Source of the DNA: Bacillus sp. SD075
Lineage (GTDB): Bacteria; Bacillota; Bacilli; Bacillales; DSM-1321
Reading direction: 5' to 3'
Assembly: GCF_017355165.1 (NCBI RefSeq)
Contig: NZ_JADILK010000011.1
Coordinates: forward strand, 1 to 64,000
Length of the DNA stretch: 64,000 nucleotides
In this document: piece after piece, positions 16,830 to 26,793 of the stretch
Layout of the letters: the number at the start of each line of letters is the position of its first letter
Position numbering within the stretch: the first letter of the stretch is position 1
Position numbers and translations under genes: made by a program
Notes under the pieces: generated by a model
Seen by the model: only the letters and a program-made list of their open reading frames with translations
What the model was told of the DNA's origin: nothing
Databases searched by the model: none

Positions 16830-19022
16830 TTATTTATCGAATTTCAGTTTTGCCAAAGCATCCGCCAATGCAGTATTGATCGGCTCTTCTTTATTTTGCT
16901 TTTTCATATAATTGGATACTTCATTTTTGGATACTTTTTGATTCTTATTTTGCCCTTTTCGTTTATTGTAAGAAGAAAGTTTTTCGTGAAAACCGCATTT
17001 ACAGGTGAATGTCTGTGCTGCTCCTTGACCGCGCATTTCCATCTTTTTGTGACATTGCGGGCATCTGGCATTTGTTACACGTGAAACACTTTTTTTGTTG
17101 CCGCATTCACGATCTTGGCAAACAAGCATTTTACCCTTTTTACTATTCACTTCAAGCATCAGCTTGCCGCAATCAGGGCATTTCGTTCCTGACACATTAT
17201 CATGCTTGAATTTTTGGTCACTATTTTTGATTTCATGGACGATATTTTTGGCGTAGGCGCGCATATCACCGATAAAGGCCTGTTTTGGCAGCTTCCCATT
17301 TGCTATCGCAGTTAACTTTTGCTCCCATTGAGCTGTCAAAGCTGGAGATCGCAAGTCTTCAGGTGCCAATTGAAGAAGTTGTTTCCCTTTCGAGGTAACA
17401 TGAAGGCTCTTTCCCCTCTTCTCTATCAAGAAGCTATTGAACAGTTTTTCAATAACATCAGCACGCGTTGCAACAGTTCCAATCCCGCCAGTTTCACCAA
17501 GGGTCTTGATGAGCTCTTTGCTTTCCCCTGCCATGAAGCGTGCGGGATTCTCCATTGCCGAAAGAAGCGACCCTTCATTGAATGGTTCCGGCGGTTTCGT
17601 TTCACCCTCTGTTTGTTTCACAGTCGAAATGGTTAAACTGTCACCCTTTTGAACGTTCGGAAGCAGTTGCTCAGCAAGTCCATCCTTAACTTCTTCCTCA
17701 TCGAATTGGTGATCATAGACTTCCTTCCATCCTGATTTCAGGACGACCTTCCCTTTTGCCATGAACGTTTCCTGCCCCATTTTTGCGGTGATGGTCGTTT
17801 GTTCAAATTCAAAAGGCGGCATCAATACAGCAAGGAACCTTTTAACGACCAAATCATAGATTTTCGATTCTTTGTCGCTCAGTTTTCCTGGCAGCGGCGT
17901 TTGCTCAGTGGGGATGATAGCATGGTGATCGGAAACCTTACTATCGTCCACGAACGATTTATTGGTTTTAATCGGGCTGCGCATGATCCTCGATGCATAC
18001 TGGGCATATGGTTTAATGCTTACAGCCTGTAATCTTTCTTTTAGCGTATCAACCAAATCCGTTGATAAGAAGCGTGAATCCGTTCTTGGATAAGTCAAGA
18101 CTTTATGACTTTCATATAAGCGCTGCATGATCGATAACGTCTCTTTCGCCGAATAGCCGAATTTCTTATTGGCATCCCGTTGAAGTTCTGTTAAATCATA
18201 TAATGAAGGGGCAAAACTTTTCTTATGGGACTTGTTCACTTCAGCCACTTCTGCACTTTTCCCCTTCACGGCTGCAAGAACCTTTTCTGCCTTGTTTTTA
18301 TCAAATGTGCGGATATCCTTTGATTGTGCATCTTGCCAGATCAGGCGCAAATTGGATTCCGCAATTGCCGAAACGCCATAATATTTCTTAGGCTGGAATT
18401 GTTTTATTTCTTCTTCTTTTTTTGCAATCATCGCGAGTGTCGGCGTTTGGACCCTCCCGCAGGATAACTGAGCATTGTGCTTCGTCGTTAGGGCACGTGT
18501 CGCGTTCATCCCAACGATCCAATCCGCTTCCGCCCTTGCCACGGCAGAAGCAAATAGGTTTTCATACCCCTTGCCATCCTTCAGATTCTTAAATCCATCT
18601 TTGATCGCTTTATCCGTTACGGAGGAAATCCAAAGCCGTTTGACGGGCTTCTTCACATTCGCTTTTTCGAGAATCCAGCGCGCAACGAGTTCCCCTTCAC
18701 GGCCTGCATCCGTTGCAATGATGACATCCTTGACATCATTGCGATTCATTTGTGTTTTAACCGATTGAAATTGTTTGCCTGATTGCTTGATCACGACCAA
18801 TTTCAAAGTAGGCGGCAGCATGGGCAGGTCCTCAAGGCGCCACGTTTTATATTTTTCATCATAAGATTCCGGATCTGCATGGGTGACCAAATGCCCCAAT
18901 GCCCAAGTGACGATATACTGTTCGCCTTCGAAAAATCCATTCCCCTTTTTCCCGCAATTCAACACTTTTGCTATATCTCTGCCGACCGAGGGTTTCTCGG
19001 CCAGTACGACTGTTTTACTCAT
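16830..19022 (-). CDS. topB: DNA topoisomerase III
   Basis: Type IA topoisomerase of 730 aa that relaxes and decatenates DNA using a tyrosyl-DNA intermediate. The TOPRIM domain begins VVLAEKPSVGRDIAKVL and includes ATDAGREGELVARW; the active-site Tyr lies in LTYPRTDSRFLS. SCGRVQTPTLAMI and GTVATRADVIEKL are also family motifs. The last 120 residues carry two Cys4-type zinc ribbons (CPDCGK...CQDREC and CPQCHKK...CKCG) and a Lys/Asn-rich tail. Single gene with its own terminator. Confidence 0.95.
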   Translation of the reverse strand: MSKTVVLAEKPSVGRDIAKVLNCGKKGNGFFEGEQYIVTWALGHLVTHADPESYDEKYKTWRLEDLPMLPPTLKLVVIKQSGKQFQSVKTQMNRNDVKDVIIATDAGREGELVARWILEKANVKKPVKRLWISSVTDKAIKDGFKNLKDGKGYENLFASAVARAEADWIVGMNATRALTTKHNAQLSCGRVQTPTLAMIAKKEEEIKQFQPKKYYGVSAIAESNLRLIWQDAQSKDIRTFDKNKAEKVLAAVKGKSAEVAEVNKSHKKSFAPSLYDLTELQRDANKKFGYSAKETLSIMQRLYESHKVLTYPRTDSRFLSTDLVDTLKERLQAVSIKPYAQYASRIMRSPIKTNKSFVDDSKVSDHHAIIPTEQTPLPGKLSDKESKIYDLVVKRFLAVLMPPFEFEQTTITAKMGQETFMAKGKVVLKSGWKEVYDHQFDEEEVKDGLAEQLLPNVQKGDSLTISTVKQTEGETKPPEPFNEGSLLSAMENPARFMAGESKELIKTLGETGGIGTVATRADVIEKLFNSFLIEKRGKSLHVTSKGKQLLQLAPEDLRSPALTAQWEQKLTAIANGKLPKQAFIGDMRAYAKNIVHEIKNSDQKFKHDNVSGTKCPDCGKLMLEVNSKKGKMLVCQDRECGNKKSVSRVTNARCPQCHKKMEMRGQGAAQTFTCKCGFHEKLSSYNKRKGQNKNQKVSKNEVSNYMKKQNKEEPINTALADALAKLKFDK

Positions 19023-19247
19023 AATAACATCCTTTCGCTTTTAAACTGGTTTCTCTATTATCTCATATAATTTATGACAGGGCGATAATGCATAGCATGG
19101 CATTGGTTCACATTAAGGGTTTCCCTTCGAGAGGCTCCCCCTTACCCACATATATGTAAATTAATAGATTAGATAGCAATCCCGTGCAGATTTTAGTATG
19201 ATGAAACGTAGGGATTTTTTCAAATTAATTGGGAGGTTCAATATAAA

Positions 19248-20798
19248 ATGAGCTTACTTTCTATAGATAAATTAGCACACAGCTTTGGCGACCGTACTTT
19301 ATTCAAGGATGTATCCTTCCGCCTGATGGCCGGTGAACATGTAGGCCTGGTCGGGGCGAATGGTGTCGGGAAGTCGACGATGATGAATATCATTACAGGA
19401 CAACTCATCCATGATGAAGGCCGGGTCGAGTGGACACCTGGTGTCGAATATGGCTATCTTGATCAACATACGATACTTTCCAAAGGTAAATCGATTCGCG
19501 ACGTTTTAAGGGATGCCTACTTACCTTTATTCGAGCAGGAAAAGGCACTGAATGAAGTTACGGAAAAAATGGGTACGGCCACTCCGGAAGAACTTGAAGA
19601 ACTCTTGGAACAAATGGGTGAAATCCAGGACAAGCTGGAAGCCGGCGGTTTTTACAATCTGGATATTAAAATTGAAGAAGCGGCACGCGGTCTAGGGTTG
19701 GATGCAATCGGATTGGACCGTGATGTCTCTGCCCTGAGCGGCGGACAGCGGACAAAGGTTTTATTAGCGAAGTTACTATTAGAACAACCGCAAGTCCTGC
19801 TGCTCGACGAGCCTACCAATTACTTGGATGTGGAGCATATCCGCTGGCTGAGCAGCTACTTAAAGGAATACCCACACGCATTTCTATTGATTTCGCATGA
19901 TACTGAGTTCATGAACGGCGTCGTCGACGTCATCTTCCATCTTGAATTTTCTAAACTGACCCGTTACACGGCAACTTATGAAAAATTCCTTGAGCTGGCC
20001 GAATTGAATAAAAACCAACATATTAACGCATATGAAAAACAGCGTGAATTCATTAAGAAGCAGGAAGATTTCATTGCAAAAAATAAAGCCCGCTATTCAA
20101 CGACCGGCCGCGCAAAGAGCCGTCAAAAGCAATTGAATCGCATGGAACGTATAGATCGACCAGAAACTGCAATGAAACCTACATTCGACTTTAAAGAATC
20201 TCGTGCGAGCAGCCGATATGTCTTTGAAGGTGAAGATCTGGAAATCGGATATGATCGCCCATTGCTTCCGAAGCTATCCATGACCATCGAACGAGGAGAA
20301 AAAATTGCCGTGGTCGGCTGTAACGGGGTTGGTAAATCCACTCTCTTAAAAACGATTTTAGGTAAAATCGATCCTCTAGGCGGTAAAAGATCACTTGGGG
20401 ACTTCCTTTTTTCTTCTTATTTTGAACAGGAAGTGAAAGCAGGCAACACAACGCCGATCGATGAAGTATGGAATGCATTTCCGCATCTGGACCAACCGCA
20501 AGTACGTGCGATCCTAGCCCGTGTCGGTTTGAAAAACGAGCACATTACACGTCCAATGAGCCATTTAAGCGGTGGAGAACAAGCAAAAGTGCGCCTGTGT
20601 AAACTCATGCTTACCGAAAGCAATTGGCTGTTATTCGATGAACCGACCAACCATTTGGATGTAGTTGCAAAAGAAGAACTGAAACGAGCATTGAAAGAGT
20701 ATAAAGGAACGATTGTCCTCGTATGCCATGAACCTGATTTCTATGAAGATTGGGTAACCAAGGTATGGGATGTAGAGGAATGGTCTGCCCAGAATTAA
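19248..20798 (+). CDS. ABC-F family ATPase
   Basis: Soluble duplicated ABC protein, 516 aa, no membrane part. Walker A GANGVGKST near residue 36 and GCNGVGKST in the second half; signatures ALSGGQRTK and HLSGGEQAK; Walker B LLLDEPTNYLD and LLFDEPTNHLD. The linker between the halves is basic and charged (KKQEDFIAKNKARYSTTGRAKSR), as in ribosome-associated ABC-F factors. It probably acts at the ribosomal E site in translation; whether it gives antibiotic protection cannot be read from the sequence. GGGAGG precedes the ATG. Confidence 0.88.
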   Translation: MSLLSIDKLAHSFGDRTLFKDVSFRLMAGEHVGLVGANGVGKSTMMNIITGQLIHDEGRVEWTPGVEYGYLDQHTILSKGKSIRDVLRDAYLPLFEQEKALNEVTEKMGTATPEELEELLEQMGEIQDKLEAGGFYNLDIKIEEAARGLGLDAIGLDRDVSALSGGQRTKVLLAKLLLEQPQVLLLDEPTNYLDVEHIRWLSSYLKEYPHAFLLISHDTEFMNGVVDVIFHLEFSKLTRYTATYEKFLELAELNKNQHINAYEKQREFIKKQEDFIAKNKARYSTTGRAKSRQKQLNRMERIDRPETAMKPTFDFKESRASSRYVFEGEDLEIGYDRPLLPKLSMTIERGEKIAVVGCNGVGKSTLLKTILGKIDPLGGKRSLGDFLFSSYFEQEVKAGNTTPIDEVWNAFPHLDQPQVRAILARVGLKNEHITRPMSHLSGGEQAKVRLCKLMLTESNWLLFDEPTNHLDVVAKEELKRALKEYKGTIVLVCHEPDFYEDWVTKVWDVEEWSAQN

Positions 20799-20804
20799 TT
20801 TTTT

Positions 20805-20836
20805 AGGGATGTCGCAGAAGCGGCATCCCCTTTATT
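20805..20836 (+). terminator. Terminator of the ABC-F gene
   Basis: GGGATG-CGC pairs with GCG-CATCCC around a short loop, followed by CTTTATT. It starts 7 nt past the stop codon. Confidence 0.65.
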
Positions 20837-20842
20837 ATAAAA

Positions 20843-20880
20843 TAAAAAGCAGACTGAAAAGGCTCCTTCAGTCAGCTTTC
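20843..20880 (-). terminator. Terminator of the methyltransferase gene
   Basis: AAAGC-ACTGAA pairs with TTCAGT-GCTTT; on the minus strand the hairpin runs into TTTTTATTTT. It lies just beyond the convergent gene's stop. Confidence 0.65.
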
Positions 20881-20898
20881 ATTCACTCAACATGCAGC

Positions 20899-22086
20899 TT
20901 AAACTCGTTCCGCCACCAAGGTATATGTTTTCGGAAGCCCAATATCATGGATTTTATGATTCGGTTCTTCCTCGAGTACTTTTATAACAAGCCCTGATTG
21001 GCCAATTGACGTTATAAGTTCCCCGATTGTCCATTTACGCTGTACAACTCTTGAAAGGCTCCCTTTTTCCTCATCCGGCATATGCTTTGAAAAAGCGACC
21101 TCATTGTTTTCGATTGCCGGAGCGAAATAGTTGCCTGTGATTTTATGTTTTTTACCATTTGAAGTAATGAGCTTTGTTGAAATCGGGTGAAATTCATGCA
21201 GTATGAATCGTCCTCCAGGTTTCAGCATCATTTTAATTTTATCAAATAACGGCTGCAGATCTATTAAGTAGTGAAGCACACCGAGCTCCATTAAAACCAA
21301 ATCCTGATTCCCGGATTCATGCTTGGATGATAGTGAAAGTACATCCGAAACGATATACTCGATGGAGACATTGGCCCCACTGGCCAGCTCATTTGCAAAC
21401 ATTGCGTTTTCCTTGGAAAAATCAATAACTTTCACTTCAGCTTCCATTATGGCGAGGGCAACTGCTTTAACACCGTTCGATCCCATCAAATGAGTAATTT
21501 TTTTACCAGATATATCTCCCATATATTTAAAAAAAGGGTACAGTCTCCATTTTGGATTTTGCTTTATTTTCGATGCCAATTCCACAGGATTTCCATAACG
21601 ATTGACAAGCGCTAAATAATTATTCTGGTTCCACGCCTGTTCATTTTCCGCTGTGAACCCCTGCTGCTCGGCAGATAAATAAGCATGAATCTCGGTACTG
21701 TACTTTCTCATTTCTTCGTCATATAAATAACTGTATAACGACCTGCACCAAACCTCCATATCCCCCATCTTTATAGACAAACGATAAGGGTCGGTTTTAA
21801 TGGTCGTGTTAAACCGGCAGTGAACAGTGGCAGATACCCCCTCGATATCCATTAGAAAGAAGGCAGTCTCAGGACTTCTTTCAGGCTTTGTTGGGGAGTA
21901 TTCAGAAAAGAGATTGAATGCCTCATTAAAGACATCCCATTGTACATCCATGTCGATTTTCTTATATTGATCAATATCCACTCCTTGCACGAACAGAGCA
22001 GATCGACCTGTATATTGGTATGGAATATTGGCTTGATCCAACATGTTCGCCATTAATGTGATTGAATGATAATAACTTGCCTTCAT
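20899..22086 (-). CDS. Two-domain SAM-dependent methyltransferase
   Basis: 395 aa. The C-terminal part from about residue 190 is a class I methyltransferase: a modified glycine motif HLMGSNGVKAVALA, then EAEVKVIDFSKENAMFA, IEYIVSDVLSL and LKPGGRFILHEFHP. The first 120 residues look like a nucleotidyltransferase-type fold used to sense or modify small molecules (YTGRSALFVQGVDI, then KIDMDVQWDVF with paired acidic residues). The glycine-rich loop lacks the usual GxGxG. The substrate is unknown. It is followed upstream by a phosphotransferase gene with 33 nt between them, so the two may be co-expressed. Confidence 0.65.
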   Translation of the reverse strand: MKASYYHSITLMANMLDQANIPYQYTGRSALFVQGVDIDQYKKIDMDVQWDVFNEAFNLFSEYSPTKPERSPETAFFLMDIEGVSATVHCRFNTTIKTDPYRLSIKMGDMEVWCRSLYSYLYDEEMRKYSTEIHAYLSAEQQGFTAENEQAWNQNNYLALVNRYGNPVELASKIKQNPKWRLYPFFKYMGDISGKKITHLMGSNGVKAVALAIMEAEVKVIDFSKENAMFANELASGANVSIEYIVSDVLSLSSKHESGNQDLVLMELGVLHYLIDLQPLFDKIKMMLKPGGRFILHEFHPISTKLITSNGKKHKITGNYFAPAIENNEVAFSKHMPDEEKGSLSRVVQRKWTIGELITSIGQSGLVIKVLEEEPNHKIHDIGLPKTYTLVAERV

Positions 22087-22119
22087 ATGAACCTCCTAAA
22101 CATTAAAAGAACTTGACAA

Positions 22120-23028
22120 TTATTCTTCTATAGCAAATTCCAAACCGGTACTCGTAATGGCAATCAGCTCTTCATCATGGCGGTCTATCCCATAAACGAG
22201 TAATGTAACAAGCATATATATCGCTCTGAACCGGGCTAGGCTCTCTGTTTCCTTATCGATTTCACCATAGATTTCATAAAAGCCTCGGCGCGCCTCTTTT
22301 GGGAAATAACTGAATAAAAAAGAGAAATCAATGGCTGGATTCCCGACATGAACATCTCCCCAATCAATGATACCTGCAAGGACGCCTTCGTCATCAAGTA
22401 ACACATTCCGGATATGAATGTCTCCGTGAACGAGTGAAATCGGATGCTGGACATCCGGTTCCCCTAGCTCTTCAATAAAATCCTTAACCGCATACGCCTG
22501 TTCAAAGTATCCTAGCTTTAATAGATTTGAGACATTTTCCATTAGCGATTTCTTTCGATAGGATACATCAAGCCTCATCATCCCATCAGGCTGCACACCT
22601 AAACGCATGGCCCTTTCCACAGGGAAACTGTGAAGGACTTTCAAAAAATGGGCGAACCTTTTTGCCGATTCGGCCTTATTTGCCAAAGTTCCTTCTACAG
22701 GCAAGTGTCCCTTTACCATTTTATAACCGGTAAAAGGATAAGGATACAAGGTACTTGGTTTCCCAAAAAAGATCGGTTCAGGGATAGCAAGCGGAAAAGT
22801 GCCTGCAATGGATGGCAAAAGCTGATTTTCCACCTGAATCAACGTAACTGCAATAGGACGGCGTGGGAAACGGAATACAAATTCCCCATTGATTTGTATG
22901 ACCGTGTTATCGAAGCCCTCCCCAAGTTGCTTGATCTCTTTCAACTCAATTTCCGGAAACTGCAGGATGATCAATTTCCCTGCCAGATCCAGCGAAACTG
23001 GATATTCTGCCAACCAAGGCTTTTCCAC
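22120..23028 (-). CDS. Aminoglycoside/choline-type phosphotransferase
   Basis: 302-aa kinase-fold protein. The catalytic loop is LVHGDIHIRNVLLDDE (HGDxxxxN) and the metal-binding motif GIIDWGDVHVGNPAIDF (IDWxD). The N-lobe contains FVFRFPRR with the likely ATP-binding Lys replaced by Arg, a known variant in this family. Such enzymes phosphorylate aminoglycosides, macrolides or metabolites such as sugars and choline; the substrate cannot be told. It lies 15 nt after the helicase gene. Confidence 0.8.
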   Translation of the reverse strand: MEKPWLAEYPVSLDLAGKLIILQFPEIELKEIKQLGEGFDNTVIQINGEFVFRFPRRPIAVTLIQVENQLLPSIAGTFPLAIPEPIFFGKPSTLYPYPFTGYKMVKGHLPVEGTLANKAESAKRFAHFLKVLHSFPVERAMRLGVQPDGMMRLDVSYRKKSLMENVSNLLKLGYFEQAYAVKDFIEELGEPDVQHPISLVHGDIHIRNVLLDDEGVLAGIIDWGDVHVGNPAIDFSFLFSYFPKEARRGFYEIYGEIDKETESLARFRAIYMLVTLLVYGIDRHDEELIAITSTGLEFAIEE

Positions 23029-23043
23029 TCCCGTTTCCCCCTT

Positions 23044-24546
23044 TTACCGGTTTCTCCCTCTATTTGGGCTGCCGCCAGATCCACCCCTGCGATTACTTGG
23101 CCCTTGTGTACTAGTAGATCTTCGGCTATCTTTTTTATCTCCTCGTGGATTGTCACGCTTTGGTCCACGGCTGTTTTCCGAACGGCTTCCCCGTGAATCC
23201 TCACGCTTGGGTCCGCGGCTGTTTTCCATCCGGCCTCCCCGCGGTTTCTCCCTCTCGACTTCACGATTGTCCGCTTGATTTACAGAACGGTGACTGCCTC
23301 GATTCGGTCCTCTCGTATCTATCCGTTCCCGATGTTTCCTTCCCCCTCCCGAACGCGGGCGGCGGGTGCCCTCATCGGAAGAGTCATCATAACGCTTCCT
23401 TTTTTGCCTCACCTCATCGGGCTGGAACATTTTCACTCCTTCAATCGTCCTTCTTTCGATTTTCATGGAGATTCCTTTTTCTATATCGCTTAATAGCTGA
23501 AGATCCTTCGTTGCTATGAAAGTTACAGCCAAGCCATTCTCACCCGCGCGGCCCGTCCGGCCGATTCGGTGGATGTAACTTTCTGCATCCTCGGGAACAT
23601 CATAATTAAACACATGGGTCACGCCTTCTACATCAAGCCCTCGTGCAGCAACATCCGTCGCCACTAAATATTGAAGCTTTGCGTCTCTGAAGTTTTTCAT
23701 GACACGTTCCCGCTTTGCCTGTGAAAGATCACCATGAAGCTCTTCAGAATTGAATCCAGCTGCCTTCAGGGCATCATTCAATACCGAAACGCGACGTTTT
23801 GTACGGCAAAATATGATTGCAAGGTATGGCTGTTCTTCTTTGATCATGTTGATTAATGAAGACTGTTTGGCACGATCGGTCGTCTCGATGACGAGCTGCC
23901 TGATTTTCTCGACCGTTACTTGCTCTGCCTTCACAGCGGCAGTTAATGGTTTAGTCATGTAGCGTTTAGCCAATTGATGAACCTGTTCAGGCATCGTCGC
24001 TGAAAAGAGAAGCGTTTGGCGCTCCTCTGGAAGCTGTCCCATGATCTCCTCCACTTCTGGTAAAAACCCAATATGAAGCATTTGATCAGCTTCATCCAGG
24101 ACGAGCGTTCCAGTTTGTGAGAGATCGATGGTGCCTCTTCGTAAATGATCTAATAACCTGCCTGGCGTGGCGACCACCACGGAGATGTTTCTTGTCAGCT
24201 TTTTCATTTGCTGCTCGACATCCTGTCCGCCATAAACTGCAAGCACTTGAAGCCCTTCGATTTCATCAGCGAATTTTTTCAATTCAGCAGTGATTTGCAA
24301 AGCCAATTCCCTTGTTGGCGTGACGATCAGTGATTGTATGTGTGATGCGGCGGGATCGACTTTTTCCAGGATTGGTAGCAAAAATGCCAAAGTCTTCCCC
24401 GTTCCTGTCTGCGCCTTCGCGATGACATCCCTTCCAGCAAGGATATCGGGTATCGATTTCTCCTGAATCGGGGTAGGGGCGGATATTCCTATTTGCTTTA
24501 ATATGTTGTTAATCGCTGGGCTGACGCCAAGGTCGATGAATTTCAT
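23044..24546 (-). CDS. DEAD-box RNA helicase with RG-rich tail
   Basis: 500 aa. Core motifs in order: Q motif [18 protein letters not shown], Ia PTRELA, Ib [57 protein letters not shown]. Residues 375-500 are a low-complexity Arg/Gly/Ser/Asp tail with near-repeats of [10 protein letters not shown] and [10 protein letters not shown], as used for non-specific RNA binding. It is in the family of cold-shock and RNA-degradosome helicases of Bacillus. The repeat in the tail is coding and should not be read as a CRISPR or DNA repeat. Confidence 0.92.
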   Translation of the reverse strand: MKFIDLGVSPAINNILKQIGISAPTPIQEKSIPDILAGRDVIAKAQTGTGKTLAFLLPILEKVDPAASHIQSLIVTPTRELALQITAELKKFADEIEGLQVLAVYGGQDVEQQMKKLTRNISVVVATPGRLLDHLRRGTIDLSQTGTLVLDEADQMLHIGFLPEVEEIMGQLPEERQTLLFSATMPEQVHQLAKRYMTKPLTAAVKAEQVTVEKIRQLVIETTDRAKQSSLINMIKEEQPYLAIIFCRTKRRVSVLNDALKAAGFNSEELHGDLSQAKRERVMKNFRDAKLQYLVATDVAARGLDVEGVTHVFNYDVPEDAESYIHRIGRTGRAGENGLAVTFIATKDLQLLSDIEKGISMKIERRTIEGVKMFQPDEVRQKRKRYDDSSDEGTRRPRSGGGRKHRERIDTRGPNRGSHRSVNQADNREVEREKPRGGRMENSRGPKREDSRGSRSENSRGPKRDNPRGDKKDSRRSTSTQGPSNRRGGSGGSPNRGRNR

Positions 24547-24797
24547 GTATGGGCCTACTTTCTGAATTTCTTCATTTAATTTACTGATAAATCCACTTAA
24601 ATGGTAACAGCTTCCTTTACTTCAAAGTCATTATCCTTAGTCTAAGCTATTTGTTAGTATATCATTATCTATTTTCGAGAAAACCTGTACCTTAAAATTT
24701 TTCATCCTATTGTACTTTAGTTATTTTTCTAATATAATTTATAAGATTTAATTATCCATATATCGAGCTACTTACTTGAAAAAGGGTAAGCATCTCC

Positions 24798-24826
24798 TCC
24801 TTGTATATTTTTGCAAGGATTTTTTG
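24798..24826 (+). promoter_or_regulatory. Leader hairpin with T-run before the purine permease
   Basis: TCCTTG (24798-24803) and CAAGGA (24814-24819) form a 6-bp stem followed by TTTTTTG, 23 nt before the permease start. It could be a weak attenuator. No purine-riboswitch core is seen. The rest of the 24547-24848 gap is AT-rich with no other clear feature. Confidence 0.3.
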
Positions 24827-24848
24827 TATATAAAAAAGGAGTGACCGC

Positions 24849-26141
24849 ATGTTTAAATTAAAAGAACGGAATTCAAATATTAAGACGGAAATACTTGCGG
24901 GGCTTACAACCTTTTTGACACTGGCTTATATCATCGTTGTAAACCCCATGATCCTTTCTGATGCGGGTGTCCCATTCGACCAGGCATTCACGGCAACCAT
25001 ACTCGCAATAATAGTCGGTACACTATGCATGGCCCTTTTAGCCAATTACCCAATTGTCATAGCACCGGCAATGGGATTGAATGCTTATTTTGCATACTCG
25101 GTATTGGGAACCCATGATATCTCATACACAGTTGCCTTCTCTGCAGTCTTTATTACCGGTATCATCTTTATCCTTTTATCCCTAACCTCTTTTCGCTCAA
25201 AATTGATCGAGGCCATCCCTAATAACTTGAAGCATGCAATCAGTGCCGGTATCGGGCTTTTCATCACTTTCATCGGACTTCGTTTGTCAGGTGTCGTCAC
25301 ACAGCATGAATCCAACCTGGTTACACTCGGAAGCTTCAAGGATCCCAGTGTCGCGCTTACATTGGTTGGTTTGGTCATAACGATCGTACTGATCGTTCGC
25401 AATGTGCAGGGAGCGATATTTATCGGAATGATCGTGACTGCCATAATCGCTTTCTTTACAGGCCAATTGAAAATTAACGGCCTGGTTTCCACCCCTTCCT
25501 TACCTGAAGGGATCATAGTCGCCAATCCAATCACCTCTATCGCCGATGTGATTAATTACGGGCTTTATGGCGTCGTCTTCTCCATTTTGCTTGTCATGCT
25601 TTTCGATACTACCGGTGCTTTATTGGGCATTGTCCGTCAAGCTGGATTGCTGAAGGAGAATAAGCTTGAAAAATCCGGCAGTGCCTTCTTTGCAGATTCG
25701 ATCGGCACTACTGTCGGCGCCATGTTCGGCACAAGCCCGACCGCTGCCTCGGTTGAATCATCAGCTGGTGTAGGAGCGGGCGGCAAGACAGGTTTAACCG
25801 CGTTGGTGGTGGCCATCCTATTCTTAATAACCGCCTTTTTCAGCCCGCTGATAGGAGCTGTCTCAAATGTAGCGGCAATCACGGCACCTAGCTTGATCAT
25901 CGTCGGAAGCATGATGATTAAAAGCATTAATGAAATTGACTGGACACACTTTGATGAATCATTTCCAGCCTTTTTGGTCATTGTCGCCATGCCTTTAACA
26001 TCAAGCATCGCCAACGGGATAGCACTCGGGTTCATCGCCTATCCCATATTAAAAATGGCAAGAGGCAAATTCCGTGAAGTGCATCCGTTCGTCTACTTGT
26101 TTGCCATTCTATTCCTTTACCAACTGATTTTCCTGGCTTGA
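24849..26141 (+). CDS. NCS2 purine (hypoxanthine/guanine type) permease
   Basis: 430-aa membrane transporter of the AzgA-like NCS2 group, about 12-14 membrane segments. Family motifs: GLTTFLTLAYIIVVNPMIL at the start, IVIAPAMGLNAYFAYSV, LFDTTGALLGIVRQAGLL, GTSPTAASVESSAGVGAGGKTGL. It should import purine bases by proton symport; sequence is closest to the PbuG/PbuO type but I cannot separate guanine-hypoxanthine from adenine. AAAAAGGAGTG gives the ribosome site. Single gene with terminator. Confidence 0.88.
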   Translation: MFKLKERNSNIKTEILAGLTTFLTLAYIIVVNPMILSDAGVPFDQAFTATILAIIVGTLCMALLANYPIVIAPAMGLNAYFAYSVLGTHDISYTVAFSAVFITGIIFILLSLTSFRSKLIEAIPNNLKHAISAGIGLFITFIGLRLSGVVTQHESNLVTLGSFKDPSVALTLVGLVITIVLIVRNVQGAIFIGMIVTAIIAFFTGQLKINGLVSTPSLPEGIIVANPITSIADVINYGLYGVVFSILLVMLFDTTGALLGIVRQAGLLKENKLEKSGSAFFADSIGTTVGAMFGTSPTAASVESSAGVGAGGKTGLTALVVAILFLITAFFSPLIGAVSNVAAITAPSLIIVGSMMIKSINEIDWTHFDESFPAFLVIVAMPLTSSIANGIALGFIAYPILKMARGKFREVHPFVYLFAILFLYQLIFLA

Positions 26142-26148
26142 TCATCTT

Positions 26149-26181
26149 AAGAGGTATCCCTTGTGGTTCCTCTTTTTTTTA
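26149..26181 (+). terminator. Terminator of the purine permease gene
   Basis: AAGAGG (26149-26154) pairs with CCTCTT (26169-26174), with a partial inner stem, followed by a run of T. Confidence 0.65.
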
Positions 26182-26193
26182 ACCCCCGCAAAG

Positions 26194-26233
26194 AAAAAGG
26201 GGGGATATCCAACTTGTCGCCGGATATCCCCCA
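26194..26233 (-). terminator. Terminator of the parMR operon
   Basis: GGGGGATATCC and GGATATCCCCC form a perfect 11-bp stem with an 11-nt loop; on the minus strand it ends in CTTTTTCTTT. It lies directly beyond the parR stop. Confidence 0.85.
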
Positions 26234-26242
26234 TATGTTCAC

Positions 26243-26785
26243 TCACTGGTTCATTTGATCGAGAAAATCACCAAGAAGATCATCAAGATTTTCCTCTTCA
26301 GGTTCTGGTTCCTCCACTAGTTTTGTGGTTTTTTCCAAACTCCAATCAAAGTCATCCAAATCTTTCTTAGATATTTCTGCCTGCACCACATCATTATCCT
26401 TTTCTTCGGGCTCATCCTGCAAATAAATCTCCTCATTAATTACATTGCTGTCTAATGAGGCTAGCAAGGCTGTTGCGCGTAAAGGATCGGATAAAAGATG
26501 GTACATAATCGTTCCAAGCATAGCTTCTGAGTGGGAATGCTTGAGCCAGTCACGCTGAGATTTGCTAAGCTTGTTCGGCATGGGCAGGGCAATCATTTCC
26601 CGTTCCTGATGGGTCGATTGTCCGATTCCATCGAGAACATACTCGGCAATTTTACTGGAAAAATTCCTTCTTTCAGTTTCCTTCAATTTCTGCAGCTGCC
26701 TTAACGTATAATCTGATACATCTGAAGGGATACGAAAAGTGATGGCTTGTCCTCTTTTGATTTCAGAAGAAGCTGTTTTTTTCAT
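26243..26785 (-). CDS. parR: ParR-like centromere-binding adaptor
   Basis: 180-aa protein encoded 8 nt after parM. Residues 10-55 (AITFRIPSDVSDYTLRQLQ...NFSSKIAEYVLDGI) look like a ribbon-helix-helix DNA-binding domain. The second half is strongly acidic and ends in DDLLGDFLDQMNQ, an amphipathic tail of the kind ParR uses to hold the end of ParM filaments. Expected to bind the repeat arrays upstream of parM and repress the operon. It has little recognisable identity to named ParR proteins; the call depends on gene order and layout. Confidence 0.7.
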   Translation of the reverse strand: MKKTASSEIKRGQAITFRIPSDVSDYTLRQLQKLKETERRNFSSKIAEYVLDGIGQSTHQEREMIALPMPNKLSKSQRDWLKHSHSEAMLGTIMYHLLSDPLRATALLASLDSNVINEEIYLQDEPEEKDNDVVQAEISKKDLDDFDWSLEKTTKLVEEPEPEEENLDDLLGDFLDQMNQ

Positions 26786-26793
26786 TCTCTCAC

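Noticed and set aside
23050-23430. Repeated GC-rich blocks that could look like a direct-repeat array or CRISPR
   Set aside because: They encode the Arg/Gly/Ser repeats of the helicase tail in frame, with no regular spacer pattern.
24547-24848. Purine riboswitch before the NCS2 permease
   Set aside because: The conserved junction sequences of the purine aptamer are not visible; only a small hairpin with T-run is present.
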